Below are positions 8,780 to 17,767 of a DNA stretch of 64,000 nt, piece by piece. Position numbers and translations under genes: made by a program. The notes beneath the pieces were generated by a model. The model searched no databases and had not been told where the DNA came from. It saw only the letters and a list, made by a program, of their open reading frames with translations. Position 1 is the stretch's first letter. The number at the start of each line of letters is the position of its first letter. Source of the DNA: Nitrospirota bacterium (GTDB lineage: Bacteria > Nitrospirota_A > Leptospirillia > Leptospirillales > Leptospirillaceae); assembly GCA_021838585.1 (NCBI GenBank), contig JAKCDE010000001.1:1-64000 (forward strand), written 5' to 3'.

Positions 8780-10006
8780 CTAGTCCACTTTCAGGTCGTG
8801 CGCCAACAGAACGGCGTCCGCGATCTCGCGCATCGACTTTCGCATGTTCATGCTTTTTTTCTGGAGGAGCCGATAGGCGTCCTCCTCGGTGATCCGGTGC
8901 TTCTTCATGAGGATCCCCTTGGCCCGGTCGATCCGCTTTCGGCTCTCCAGGGCCTCCTCCATTGCCACCGTCCGTTCGAAGAGGGCGGTGTTCTCCCAGG
9001 CAATGGCCGCCTGGTTCGCCACCGACTGGAGGACCTTGAACTCGTCCCGGGTGAAGTGGTGGAGATGGCTGGTATAGACGTTCACCACCCCGATCGCCCG
9101 GTCCTTGATCATCATTGGCACGGAGAGCATGGAGACGAGGTTCTCCTTCTTCGCCAGCTCCTTGGCGGTATACCGGGGATCCTTCTGGACATTCTCCACC
9201 GCGATCGCCCGCCGTTCTCCGAAAACGACCCCGGCGATGCTTTCTCCCACCTGGAGCGGGGGCTTCTTCCGGTATTCGTCGGACAGGGTCTGGGTCGCCC
9301 GGACTACCAGGCCCTTTTCGGGATCGTAGATCATGATCGAACAGAGGGTGGAGCTGGTCATCTCGGCGGTGACAGTCACGATGAGGTGCAGGATCTCCTC
9401 GAGATAGCGGCTCGAAGTGATGGACTGGCTCACCTGGGAGAGCGCCTCGATCTGCCGGGCCTTCTTCTGGGCCTCCTCGAAGAGCAGGATGTGGCGGATC
9501 ATGAAGCCCATCTCCTGGGAGAGCAGCATCAGGAGCTCGATCTCGGTGTTGTTGGGGGAGAAGGGCGCCCGAAAATGGAGGTTCATGACCCCCACCAGGC
9601 GGTCCCTGGTCCGGAGCGGAACGGAGAGGAAGGATTCGAAGCGGTCTTCGGGAAGCATCTGGAAGATCTTCGCCCGGGGATCTTCGTAGGCCCGCTCCGG
9701 GATGACCACGGGCGACTCTTCCTGGGCGACCCATCCGGTCAGCCCCTCCCCCAGGCGGATCGAGAAATGGCCGACCAGGTCGGGAAGGTAGCGCGAGGCG
9801 GCCCGAAGGGTCAGAACGGGGGCGTCCTCCTCCAGAAGATAGATGAAGACCCCGTCGGCCGGAAGGATTTCGAGGAGAAGCCGGATCGCGCTGTCAAGGA
9901 GAACGGAGAGGGATTCCACCGAGATCGTGATCCGGAGGAGACCTTTCAGGAGCTTGAGCTCCTTCTGGAGATCTGGAGTGTCCGGGCGGGTCCGGGTCGG
10001 CGTCAT
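8780..10006 (-). CDS. GAF-GAF-ANTAR regulator, probable RNA-binding antiterminator
   Basis: 408 residues. Two GAF sensor domains (about 30-170 and 195-340) end in SVPLRTRDRLVGVMNLH and SVPMMIKDRAIGVVNVY, the usual last strands of GAF folds. The C-terminal 60 residues carry the ANTAR signature RKRIDRAKGILMKKHRITEEDAYRLL-like pattern (about 345-400), a three-helix unit that binds paired hexaloop RNA hairpins to prevent termination. There is no receiver domain, so input would be a small molecule or redox ligand of the GAFs rather than phosphorylation. The ATG overlaps the aroB stop (ATGA), indicating translational coupling to shikimate genes. Which RNA it targets is not evident; I found no convincing double-hexaloop motif in the window. 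Confidence 0.85.
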   Translation of the reverse strand: MTPTRTRPDTPDLQKELKLLKGLLRITISVESLSVLLDSAIRLLLEILPADGVFIYLLEEDAPVLTLRAASRYLPDLVGHFSIRLGEGLTGWVAQEESPVVIPERAYEDPRAKIFQMLPEDRFESFLSVPLRTRDRLVGVMNLHFRAPFSPNNTEIELLMLLSQEMGFMIRHILLFEEAQKKARQIEALSQVSQSITSSRYLEEILHLIVTVTAEMTSSTLCSIMIYDPEKGLVVRATQTLSDEYRKKPPLQVGESIAGVVFGERRAIAVENVQKDPRYTAKELAKKENLVSMLSVPMMIKDRAIGVVNVYTSHLHHFTRDEFKVLQSVANQAAIAWENTALFERTVAMEEALESRKRIDRAKGILMKKHRITEEDAYRLLQKKSMNMRKSMREIADAVLLAHDLKVD

Positions 10007-11091
10007 GCAAAAATTCCGTTCGGAAGAAGGTTCGAATCGTACTCCCGGAGGATCCGGACGCGGCCCGGGGCCTCGGGAAGAATCAGGGCGACCTGCCCCC
10101 CGGACGTTTTCTTGTCACGGACGAGGTAGGGCCGAATCTCTGAAAAGGACACCGCCCGGGGCCAGGCGACCGGAAGACCCGCCCGGGCGATCAGGGACTT
10201 CATGAAGGCAAAGGTCCCCGGGGCGGAGATGGTGGCCTTCTCCGCGATCGCGGCGACGGAGAGCATCCCGACCGCCACCGCCTCGCCGTGCAGGATCCCC
10301 GAATACCCGAGGGCTCCTTCCAGCGCGTGGCCGAAGGTATGGCCGAAATTCAGGAGCATCCTCTCGCCCGTCTCCCGTTCGTCTTCGGAGACGATCCGGG
10401 CCTTGTCTCGGGCGCAAAGGGAGACGACCTTCTCCCAGAGGGTTTCGTCGAATTTCTCCCCGGCCAGCCCCTCCACCCTCTCCTCAAGCAGGGCCAGAAG
10501 CTCCGGATCCCCGATGAAGGCATACTTCAGGACCTCGCCCAGACCGGCCCGGCGCTCCCGGAGGGGGAGGGTGGCGAGAAGCGCCGGATCGGCCAGGATG
10601 GCCCGAGGCGGATTGAAGGCTCCGATCAGGTTCTTTCCCAGGGGATGGTCGACCCCGGTCTTCCCGCCGATCGAGGAATCCACCTGGGCCACCACGGTGG
10701 TGGGCATGTGGATCAGGGGAACCCCCCGCAGGAGCAGGGCGGCCGCAAGCCCCCCCATGTCTCCCGTCACCCCGCCCCCCACGACCAGGAGGGGCTCCCG
10801 ACGTTCCCATCGCGCCTCGAGAAAGGTGTTCAGGAGGGCCATCACACTTTCCATGGTCTTGAACCGCTCCCCGTCCGGGTGAAGGGCCACGACCGTCCGG
10901 AATCCGGTCTCTTCGAGCGCACCCTGGAGGCGGTCGCCATAGAGCCCCCACACCACCGGATTGGAGACCAGGCCAATTCGGGAGACGGAGGGACAGATCA
11001 TGCGGACCGACGGACCCAGAGCCGACAGAAGCCCCTTTTCGATCTGAATGTCGTAGGGTCCTGCGGCGGACCGGACCGGGATCCTGGTCAT
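10003..11091 (-). CDS. aroB: 3-dehydroquinate synthase
   Basis: 362 residues, full length. AroB converts DAHP to 3-dehydroquinate using NAD and a divalent metal, the second step of the shikimate pathway in the cytosol. Visible landmarks are the NAD-binding GGGVTGDMGGLAAALLLRG, the substrate region PTTVVAQVDSSIGGKTGVDH, and the metal-binding HTFGHALE with HGEAVAVGM. It overlaps aroK by 4 bases upstream and the ANTAR gene by 4 bases downstream, so aroC-aroK-aroB-ANTAR form a coupled unit. No missing residue seen. Confidence 0.97.
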   Translation of the reverse strand: MTRIPVRSAAGPYDIQIEKGLLSALGPSVRMICPSVSRIGLVSNPVVWGLYGDRLQGALEETGFRTVVALHPDGERFKTMESVMALLNTFLEARWERREPLLVVGGGVTGDMGGLAAALLLRGVPLIHMPTTVVAQVDSSIGGKTGVDHPLGKNLIGAFNPPRAILADPALLATLPLRERRAGLGEVLKYAFIGDPELLALLEERVEGLAGEKFDETLWEKVVSLCARDKARIVSEDERETGERMLLNFGHTFGHALEGALGYSGILHGEAVAVGMLSVAAIAEKATISAPGTFAFMKSLIARAGLPVAWPRAVSFSEIRPYLVRDKKTSGGQVALILPEAPGRVRILREYDSNLLPNGIFA

Positions 11092-11630
11092 GCTCGTCCT
11101 CCCTTGGAGAAGACCGTGGTCCGGAGAAGCTTCAGGATCTCCTCGACCGTGCCGGCGATCGAATGCCCACCCGTCTCGACGACATGGGTGGCCACCGCGC
11201 GGTAGAGGGGATCGCGCTCCAGCGTCACCTGCCGGATCTCCTCGGAGAGGGGGATCCCGGCCCTGAGACGGGGCCTCTTCTCATAGGCGTTCGACAGGCG
11301 GGTCACCAGCTGCTCGACCGGGACATGGAGGTAGAAGACCGGACCCAGTTCGGACAGAAGACGCCGGTTGTCGGGGGAGAGGACGATTCCCCCTCCCGTC
11401 GAAACGACCCCGGGGGGAAGCTCCCGGAGGGTCTGGAGGGCCTGCGACTCCCGCTCCCGGAAGGCGCCCTCCCCCTCCCGCTCCCACAGGCGGGAGACCG
11501 GCTCCCCCGTCCGCTCCTCGACCATCCGGTCGGTGTCGTAGACGGGGGCGTCGATCGAACGCGCCAGGGCGTGTCCCAGGGTCGTCTTTCCCGACCCCCG
11601 GGGACCCACCAGAATGATAAACCTCGACAT
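11088..11630 (-). CDS. aroK: Shikimate kinase
   Basis: 180 residues from the ATG at 11630. The long upstream open stretch is a shadow of aroC in another frame and I exclude it. AroK phosphorylates shikimate at O3 with ATP. The Walker A loop is GPRGSGKT, the shikimate-binding Asp and Arg lie in YDTDRMVEER and ERES, the GGG is in STGGGIVL, and the lid Arg region is EKRPRL. The length matches the family (about 170-180). It begins 8 bases after the aroC stop and ends by overlapping aroB by 4 bases, giving the order aroC-aroK-aroB. Confidence 0.96.
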   Translation of the reverse strand: MSRFIILVGPRGSGKTTLGHALARSIDAPVYDTDRMVEERTGEPVSRLWEREGEGAFRERESQALQTLRELPPGVVSTGGGIVLSPDNRRLLSELGPVFYLHVPVEQLVTRLSNAYEKRPRLRAGIPLSEEIRQVTLERDPLYRAVATHVVETGGHSIAGTVEEILKLLRTTVFSKGGRA

Positions 11631-11638
11631 CGGAACGA

Positions 11639-12829
11639 TCACGCTCCCCTCCAGGGGGCCAGTCGTTCCATTTGGAGCCGCCTGAGGACGGCATAGTGCT
11701 CCCGAACCTCCTCCACCGAATCGCCCCCGATCTTCTCGGAAAAAGCCTGGGCCAGGATCAGGCAGACCATCGCCTCCCCGACCACCGAAGCGGCGGGGAC
11801 GGCGCAGATGTCCGAGCGCTCGACTGAAGCCGGGCTTTCCTCCCCCGACCGGAGATCCACCGAGGGCAAGGGGGAATAGAGCGTCGCGATCGGCTTCATC
11901 GCGACCCGGACCACGAGGGGCAGGCCGTTGGTGACACCGCCTTCGAGGCCCCCCGAGCCGTTGGAGGGCCGGGTCAGCGACTCTCCTTCCCTCAGAACGG
12001 GATCGTGCACCCGGGAGCCGGGAAGACGGGCGGCCGTAAAACCCAGACCGAACTCGACCCCCTTGATCGCCTGGATGGAGAGAAGCCCCTGGGCGAGGCG
12101 GCCGTCGAGACGCTGGTCCCACTGGGAATAGCTCCCGAGGCCGATGGGAAGGCCGGTCGCCCGGACCTCGAAAATCCCCCCCAGCGTGTCCCCCGCCTTC
12201 TTCGCCGTGCGGATCGCCTCGACCATCCGCCCGCTCGTGTCCGGGTCGGGACAGAAGACTTCGGAGGCCATCGTCCGCTCCCGAAGGGACGCGGGATCGT
12301 TCCACAGATCCTCCGGAGGCCCCGGGAAGGAGACGTCGCCGATGGAGAGCACGCAGGAACGGACAGAGACGCCGAAGAGGCCGAGATATTTCCGGGCGAC
12401 GGCGCCGAGGGCAACCCGGGTGGCCGTCTCCCGGGCGCTCGCCCGCTCGAGGACGTTCCGGAGATCCCGGTGGCCGTACTTCACCCCGCCGACCAGATCG
12501 GCATGGCCCGGACGGGGAACATGGACGGCCCGCTCGGCACTCTCAGGAGCCGGTTCGGCCCCCATGACCTGCTCCCAGTTCCGGAAGTCCCGGTTCTCGA
12601 TCCAGACGGTCACCGGGCTCCCCAGTGTCCGCCCCTTTCGCACCCCCGAGACAAAACGGACGGCGTCGGTCTCGATGGCCATGCGTCCGCCGCGGCCGTA
12701 GCCCATTTTCCGGCGGGCCATGTCCCCCGCCAGATCGTCGGGAGCGATCTCGAGTCCGGCGGGAAGCCCCTCGATCACCCCGGTCAGACCGGGACCGTGG
12801 GATTCTCCCGCCGTCAGGAAACGGATCAC
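11639..12829 (-). CDS. aroC: Chorismate synthase
   Basis: 396 residues from a GTG at 12829, whose first bases overlap the TGA of the preceding lipoprotein gene (GTGA). Chorismate synthase removes phosphate from EPSP with reduced FMN as cofactor. Signatures are LTAGESHGPGLTGVIEGLPAG at the N-terminus, HVPRPGHADLVGGVKYGH, RASARETATRVALGAVA and, near the C-terminus, SDICAVPAASVVGEAMVCL. The open frame extends upstream through the lipoprotein gene, but the conserved N-terminus starts exactly at this GTG. It is the first aro gene in the aroC-aroK-aroB block. Confidence 0.96.
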   Translation of the reverse strand: MIRFLTAGESHGPGLTGVIEGLPAGLEIAPDDLAGDMARRKMGYGRGGRMAIETDAVRFVSGVRKGRTLGSPVTVWIENRDFRNWEQVMGAEPAPESAERAVHVPRPGHADLVGGVKYGHRDLRNVLERASARETATRVALGAVARKYLGLFGVSVRSCVLSIGDVSFPGPPEDLWNDPASLRERTMASEVFCPDPDTSGRMVEAIRTAKKAGDTLGGIFEVRATGLPIGLGSYSQWDQRLDGRLAQGLLSIQAIKGVEFGLGFTAARLPGSRVHDPVLREGESLTRPSNGSGGLEGGVTNGLPLVVRVAMKPIATLYSPLPSVDLRSGEESPASVERSDICAVPAASVVGEAMVCLILAQAFSEKIGGDSVEEVREHYAVLRRLQMERLAPWRGA

Positions 12830-13386
12830 GGCATCATCGGCATCATCGGCATGCCGCCTCCCGATCCGCCGGGTCCCGCCTTGGCGGTGTTGGCGCCCCG
12901 GACGGTCTTCTTCTTGTGGGGCACAAGGTGGAGGGTCACGCCAAGAAGGGACTGGAAGTCCGAGCCGAGGTAGGCCACCTCCTCGAGATAGAGGCCCTGC
13001 CCCGGACGATAAGCGACCTCCCGGATCCGGGCATGGTCGAGGAAGGTCTCGACGCGTTTTCTTACGGCCGGCTTCTGGTCGAGAACCTGGCCCACGGTGA
13101 CCGTTCCGGCCAGCGGCAGGGCCCGAATCGCCTGCATGTAGAGCTGCTTGACCCGACTTTTCGCCTCGAGATAGGCCGCAAGGCGCGCCGACCCGTCGTA
13201 GGCCTCCCCGGAGGGAATGGGCACCGTCGCTGCCCGGACCAGATCGCTTCCGGACCACGGAAGCTGGTAGGAGTAAATGGGTTTGGACTTTTTCTTTTCC
13301 GTCGCGCAGGAGGAGAGGACGGCAAGCGTCAGAAGGGCGCCCAGAAGAGCGGCCGCCTTTCTCCCTCCCCGATGTGTCGTGGTCAT
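12826..13386 (-). CDS. LPP20-like lipoprotein with Met/Pro-rich tail
   Basis: 186 residues. I use the ATG at 13386, because a lipoprotein signal follows directly (hydrophobic segment ending LAVLSSC); the longer frame overlaps rapZ. The middle has the pattern ARLAAYLEAKSRVKQLYMQA then TVTVGQVLDQKPAVRKRVETFL then a beta strand ending VTLHLVP, as in LPP20/FlgP-type surface lipoproteins. The C-terminus is low complexity, GGMPMMPMMP, and the final codons overlap the aroC GTG. It lies 4 bases after rapZ. Function unknown; family call is tentative, lipoprotein call is firm. Confidence 0.6.
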   Translation of the reverse strand: MTTTHRGGRKAAALLGALLTLAVLSSCATEKKKSKPIYSYQLPWSGSDLVRAATVPIPSGEAYDGSARLAAYLEAKSRVKQLYMQAIRALPLAGTVTVGQVLDQKPAVRKRVETFLDHARIREVAYRPGQGLYLEEVAYLGSDFQSLLGVTLHLVPHKKKTVRGANTAKAGPGGSGGGMPMMPMMP

Positions 13387-13390
13387 TTCA

Positions 13391-14299
13391 TCACCCCTGG
13401 CCGGCCTCTTTGGTCTCCGGCCTGTATCGTTTTGAGTCCTTGTCGATGTCCCGATGGGCAACCCGGATGCGGTAGCCCGCCTTCTCGAGCCTTAGCCCAA
13501 GATGTTCGGCGATTCCGACCGAGCGGTGACGGCCCCCCGTGCACCCGACGGCGATGGTCAGGGTCGAGCGCCTCTCCTCCGCAAAACGGGGCAGGAGGGA
13601 GAGGAGAAAACCCGAAAACTCCCCCAGAAAGGCTTCGGCCCCGCGCTCCTGGAGAAAGGACCAGACCTCCAGATCCTTCCCCGTCCGTGGGCGGAGGCGC
13701 GGATCGTAGTTGGGATTGGGAAGGAAGCGGACGTCGAAGACCATGTCGGCATCCATCGGCAGTCCGAACTTGAACCCGAAGGAGAGGAGGTAGACCACCA
13801 TGCCTCCCTCCGGCTCCGGCACGCCATAGGATTTTCCCAGGAGAATCCGGAGCTCGGCCACCGATAGAAGGCTCGTATCCACCACCCTGTCCGCCCGCTT
13901 CCGGAGCGCGGCCAGCCGCTGGCGCTCCTCCCGGATCGCCTCCAGCAGCGGAAGTCCTGCCGCAAGAGAAAGAGGATGCGGCCGGCGGGTCTCGGAAAAG
14001 CGGCGCATCAGGACATCGTCCCCCGAATCCAGGAAAAGAACCTCGACCGCATGGCCCTCCGCCTTCAGCCGGTCGAAGGACTGCCAGAATTCCTGGAAGA
14101 AGGCCCCCTCCCGGATGTCGACCCCGACCGCCACCCGGTCGAAGTTGGCGGGTCCCCTGTTCGCGAGGGCGGCAAACTGGGAGACCAGAGGAATGGGCAG
14201 ATTGTCGACGCAAAAGTATCCGAGATCCTCCAGAACGCGGAGGGTCTGGCTCTTCCCCGCGCCGGACAGGCCGGTCACAAACAGAAAACTGAGGCTCAT
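13391..14299 (-). CDS. rapZ: RNase adapter protein RapZ (YvcJ family)
   Basis: 302 residues. The P-loop is VTGLSGAGKSQTLRVLEDLG, followed by the family hallmark YFCVDNLPIPLV. The central SFGFKFGLPMDADMVFDVRFLPNPNY and the C-terminal VGCTGGRHRSVGIAEHL are diagnostic. In enterobacteria RapZ senses GlcN6P and delivers sRNA GlmZ to RNase E; in other phyla it is a nucleotide-binding regulator with less defined partners. It sits in the conserved lptB-rpoN-hpf-rapZ neighbourhood, but the ptsN gene that usually lies between hpf and rapZ is missing; only 42 bases separate the two genes here. Confidence 0.95.
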   Translation of the reverse strand: MSLSFLFVTGLSGAGKSQTLRVLEDLGYFCVDNLPIPLVSQFAALANRGPANFDRVAVGVDIREGAFFQEFWQSFDRLKAEGHAVEVLFLDSGDDVLMRRFSETRRPHPLSLAAGLPLLEAIREERQRLAALRKRADRVVDTSLLSVAELRILLGKSYGVPEPEGGMVVYLLSFGFKFGLPMDADMVFDVRFLPNPNYDPRLRPRTGKDLEVWSFLQERGAEAFLGEFSGFLLSLLPRFAEERRSTLTIAVGCTGGRHRSVGIAEHLGLRLEKAGYRIRVAHRDIDKDSKRYRPETKEAGQG

Positions 14300-14341
14300 T
14301 CCCCCTCCCCGCCCGAATCCGGAAAACGGTCCGGCGACCGG

Positions 14342-14866
14342 TCAGACCGGCTCGATCTGCCCCAGTGACCCATCCCGCCGACGGTAGAGGAGCCGCATCG
14401 ACGAGCTTGCCGGATCGAGATAGAGGAAGAAGTCCTTGTCCAGAAGCTCCATCTGGACGATGGCGTCGTCGAGGGACATGGGCTTCACGGGAAACTTCTT
14501 GGTCTTGACGAGGGCGGGAAGCTGAAAGGGCTTCGTCTCCGAAAGATGGGGCAGCACCTCTTCATGGCGGGATCCGGTCCGGTTGGTGAGGAACTTCTCC
14601 CGGAACCGGTGGATCTGGCGCTCGAGCTTGTCCACCACGAGGTCGAGCGAGCCGTAGAGATCGGATGTCACCGATTCCGCATGGATCATCTTCCCGTGGG
14701 TATGCAGCGTGATCTCGATCTTCTGACGATATTTTTCCACCGCCAGGACCACCTCGGCCTTGGCCGGCTCGCTCACGAGCCGTGCCACCCGGTGAAGTTT
14801 TTCCGTCACCTGGTTGCGGATCGCATCGGTGAGGTCAATATGTCGTCCCGTCAAAAGAATTTCCAT
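14342..14866 (-). CDS. hpf: Ribosome hibernation-promoting factor, long form
   Basis: 174 residues. The N-terminal sigma-54 modulation domain (about 1-100) starts MEILLTGRHIDLTDAIRNQV and contains the VVLAVEKYRQKIEITLH strands. The C-terminal 55-residue domain, ending KPMSLDDAIVQMELLDKDFF, is the dimerisation domain of long HPF. The long form dimerises 70S ribosomes to 100S in stationary phase without RMF. It lies 33 bases after rpoN, as in many genomes. Confidence 0.95.
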   Translation of the reverse strand: MEILLTGRHIDLTDAIRNQVTEKLHRVARLVSEPAKAEVVLAVEKYRQKIEITLHTHGKMIHAESVTSDLYGSLDLVVDKLERQIHRFREKFLTNRTGSRHEEVLPHLSETKPFQLPALVKTKKFPVKPMSLDDAIVQMELLDKDFFLYLDPASSSMRLLYRRRDGSLGQIEPV

Positions 14867-14899
14867 CGTTCCTCCATGAATGGTGATCGTTTCGGTGCT

Positions 14900-16393
14900 C
14901 TAGGTTTTCTGGGTCCTCGGATCCCAGGGTCCTCGTCGTCGCTGGCTGACGGAGGGGATGTCGAGTTCGGTGCGATACTTGGCGACCGTTCTCCGGGCGA
15001 TGACCACCCCGCTTCCGGCCAGTTTTTCAACAATTTCCTGGTCCGTAAGGGGATCCTCCGGGGGTTCGGCCTTCACGAGTTGCCGAATTTGCTCCCGGAC
15101 GCTGACGGCCGAATGCTCTCCCCCGCCGGAGGAGGAGGGCACGCCGCCCGAAAAGAAATATTTGAGCTCGACCACCCCGAAGGGAGTCTCGGCATATTTC
15201 TGGTTGGTGACCCGCGAAATGGTCGACTCGTGCAGCCCCAGCTCCTGGGCAATCGTCCGGAGCACCAGGGGACGGAGCGCCGTGGGCCCCTTCCGGAAGA
15301 AGGCCTCCTGGTGCTTGAGGATGCTCTCCCCCACACGGAGGATCGTCCGGCGCCGCTGGTCGACGCTTTTGAGGAACCACTGGGCCGCCCGCATCTTCTC
15401 TTCGAGGTAGTCGCGGAGCTCGTCCTTCTTCGGAGCCGATTTGAGCATGGCCCTGTAGGACGGCTGGATCCGGAGCCGGGGAAGACCCTGCTCGTTCATC
15501 GCGACCCGCAGGATCCCGTCGTCGTCCTCGTAGAAGCGAAGGTCGGGGACGACGATCGACGGACTCTCCCGGTAATAGGGGCGGCCCGGCTTCGGCTCGA
15601 GCGAACGGATGAAGGCGATCGCCTCCGCCACCTCGTCGACGGGGACCTTGAGCCCCCGGGCAATGGCCTTGGTCCCCATCTCCAGGAACTCTTCAAAGTA
15701 GTCGGAGAGGATCTGTCCGGGAAGATTCTTGTCCTGTCCCAGATGGCGCGCCTGGATCATCAGGCACTCCCTGAGGGAGCGGGCGCCCACCCCGGGGGGA
15801 TCGAATCCCTGGATCGTCTCGACGACATGGTCAAGGGAGGCTCCCTCGAGAAGTCCGGAAGGAATCTCCGAGGGATCGAGATGAAGGTATCCGTCCTCGT
15901 CGAGGTTGCCGATCAAGTAGGTGGCCAGGGCCCGCTCGGCGGGGGAGAGGGTGGTGAAGGAGAGCTGCCATTCGAGATGGTCGGCCAAGGTGGTGGGCGC
16001 GGCCAGAACCTTCTCGAAGGAAAACTCCCCCGAGTCCGCCTCCCTCAGGGTCCGCTCTTCCCGATGAAAGGCCTCTTCGTCGAGATTTTCGTCGACCGAA
16101 TACTCCCAGTTGGAGAGGGGGTCGGGAACTCGGTCCTCGTCCTCCGCAACCGGTGTCTCAGGACGGGTATCCTCTCCCATCGAATGGAGGCTTTCTCCAT
16201 CGGAGCCCTCGGAGGACCACTCTTCCGGTTCCTGAGACTCCTCCTCGATCTCCAGCACCGGATTCTCGAGGACGATGTCCTGCATCTCCTGGGCCAGGTC
16301 GAGCCGGTTCAGCATCAACAGGTGAATCGCCTGCTGAAGCTGGGGAGTCATGACCATTTTCTGGGCGAGGCGGACCTCGAGCTGCTGCTTCAT
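14900..16393 (-). CDS. rpoN: RNA polymerase sigma-54 factor
   Basis: 497 residues with all three regions. The N-terminal Gln/Leu-rich activator-contact region has QKMVMTPQLQQAIHLLMLNRL; an acidic linker follows (about 60-120); then the core-binding part with LTEPLADHLEWQL-like sequence and the helix-turn-helix ELGLHESTISRVTNQKY. The RpoN box is ARRTVAKYRTEL near the end. Sigma-54 needs enhancer-binding ATPases; none is encoded in this window. The ATG overlaps the end of lptB by 4 bases, so lptC-lptA-lptB-rpoN are coupled. Confidence 0.97.
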   Translation of the reverse strand: MKQQLEVRLAQKMVMTPQLQQAIHLLMLNRLDLAQEMQDIVLENPVLEIEEESQEPEEWSSEGSDGESLHSMGEDTRPETPVAEDEDRVPDPLSNWEYSVDENLDEEAFHREERTLREADSGEFSFEKVLAAPTTLADHLEWQLSFTTLSPAERALATYLIGNLDEDGYLHLDPSEIPSGLLEGASLDHVVETIQGFDPPGVGARSLRECLMIQARHLGQDKNLPGQILSDYFEEFLEMGTKAIARGLKVPVDEVAEAIAFIRSLEPKPGRPYYRESPSIVVPDLRFYEDDDGILRVAMNEQGLPRLRIQPSYRAMLKSAPKKDELRDYLEEKMRAAQWFLKSVDQRRRTILRVGESILKHQEAFFRKGPTALRPLVLRTIAQELGLHESTISRVTNQKYAETPFGVVELKYFFSGGVPSSSGGGEHSAVSVREQIRQLVKAEPPEDPLTDQEIVEKLAGSGVVIARRTVAKYRTELDIPSVSQRRRGPWDPRTQKT

Positions 16394-17136
16394 CCCGACA
16401 CCGGCGCCATGTCGGCATTCAGAAGGAATCTCTCGCCGAGATAGAACTCCCTGACACGGGGACTCGAGGCGATCTGGCGGGGGGTTCCCTCCTCCAGGAT
16501 CTGCCCCTGGTTGATGACATAGGCCCTGTCTGTGATCTCAAGCGTCTCCCGGACATTGTGGTCGGTGATGAGGACCCCGATGCCGCGGGATTTCAGCTGG
16601 GCGATGATCTTCTGGATTTCGATGACGGCGATGGGATCGATGCCGGCGAAGGGCTCGTCGAGAAGGATGTACTCGGGCTTCGTGGCCAGGGCCCGGGCGA
16701 CCTCTACCCGTCGGCGTTCCCCGCCGGAGAGGGTGTAGGCCTTGCTCTCGGTCAGGTGGGCGACGTTCAGCTCGGCGAGCAGGGTCTGGAGGCGCTCCTC
16801 CCGCTCCGCCGGAGTGAGCTCCATGAATTCGAGGACGGCCATGATGTTGTCCCGGACGGAAAGCTTGCGGAAGATCGAGGATTCCTGGGGAAGATAGCTG
16901 ATGCCGAGGCGGGCCCTTTTGTGCATGGGCTCCTTCGAGATGTCCTTCCCTCCCATCATGATCTTTCCTCCGTCCGGACGCACCAGCCCCACGATCATAT
17001 AGAAGGAGGTCGTCTTTCCCGCCCCGTTAGGCCCCAGAAGTCCGACGACCTCCCCGGGATTGACATGGAGATTGACTCCGTTGACAACCTTCCGCTTGTG
17101 ATAGGCCTTTTCGAGACCAATGGCCTCAATGGACAT
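16390..17136 (-). CDS. lptB: LPS export ABC transporter ATPase LptB
   Basis: 248 residues. LptB powers extraction of lipopolysaccharide from the inner membrane by LptFG. Walker A is GLLGPNGAGKTTSFYM, the signature motif YTLSGGERRRVEVARALA, Walker B EYILLDEPFAGIDPIAV, and the switch His lies in ITDHNVRETLEITDRAYV. The C-terminal extension after YVINQGQILEEGTP ending FYLGERF is typical of LptB. It overlaps lptA by 11 bases and rpoN by 4. No lptF/G in the window. Confidence 0.97.
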   Translation of the reverse strand: MSIEAIGLEKAYHKRKVVNGVNLHVNPGEVVGLLGPNGAGKTTSFYMIVGLVRPDGGKIMMGGKDISKEPMHKRARLGISYLPQESSIFRKLSVRDNIMAVLEFMELTPAEREERLQTLLAELNVAHLTESKAYTLSGGERRRVEVARALATKPEYILLDEPFAGIDPIAVIEIQKIIAQLKSRGIGVLITDHNVRETLEITDRAYVINQGQILEEGTPRQIASSPRVREFYLGERFLLNADMAPVSG

Positions 17137-17767
17137 CGGCGCCCCTGTCTTGCCCCATCCCGGCTCCCTTCCCCGAAGGGGAGGATTTCTTGTTCTTGTG
17201 GGGAGACAGCAGCATCAGGCTGTGCCCCTGGATCACGCTCTTGTTGAGCCTCGTAAAAAAGGTGATGCGCTCTCCTGACATCCGGTCTCCGTTCTGGATC
17301 ACCACCGGCTCCTCGGTCAGAACGAACACATGGGCCGCCTGGATATAGACGGCCTTGCCGGCATAAGCGATCCGTCTTGGGGTATGGATCACGACATGGC
17401 CGGTCGCGACCATGGTCTCGACGCGCTGGCTGGACGACCCGCCCTTCGACTGTTCCATCAGGGTCTTCCCCTTCCCCGCCTTCTTCAGGAAGACGACCAG
17501 GTCGTCCGCGTGGAGCCGGAGCGTCCCCTTGACCAGATGCACATGGCCGGAAAAGGTGATTTCGTTCTCGATGTTCCGGGCCAGCATGTGATCGGCCCGA
17601 ACCACCATCGAGACCGGACCCCTGTCTTTCGGCTTGCCCTTTGAAATGGGAGGTCCGGCCTCTGCCCATCCTGCTCTCCAGGGTCCCAGTGCCGCCACCA
17701 GGAGAATCCCCGAGAGAAGCCGGACTGATCGCCCTCTCCGGTCCGGATTAACCGGCAAAGACGGCAT
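17126..17767 (-). CDS. lptA: LptA-like periplasmic LPS bridge protein
   Basis: 213 residues. I start at the ATG at 17767, six bases after GAGGG; the open frame begins further upstream inside lptC. A signal peptide (about 11-35, ending GWAEA) precedes an OstA/LptA beta-jellyroll with the repeated pattern MVVRADHMLARNIENEITFSG, LRLHADDLVVFL, MVATGHVVIHTPRRIAYAGKA and a last strand ERITFFTRLNKSVIQG. The family polymerises into a bridge across the periplasm. Overlaps lptC by 20 bases and lptB by 11. Confidence 0.9.
   Translation of the reverse strand: MPSLPVNPDRRGRSVRLLSGILLVAALGPWRAGWAEAGPPISKGKPKDRGPVSMVVRADHMLARNIENEITFSGHVHLVKGTLRLHADDLVVFLKKAGKGKTLMEQSKGGSSSQRVETMVATGHVVIHTPRRIAYAGKAVYIQAAHVFVLTEEPVVIQNGDRMSGERITFFTRLNKSVIQGHSLMLLSPHKNKKSSPSGKGAGMGQDRGADVH

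Noticed and set aside
10021..10045. GGTTCGAATC, resembling a tRNA T-loop
   Set aside because: It lies in the last codons of aroB, has no flanking T-stem pairing and no other tRNA arms nearby.
11631..12305. N-terminal extension of shikimate kinase
   Set aside because: This part is aroC read in another frame; the kinase P-loop starts right after the ATG at 11630.
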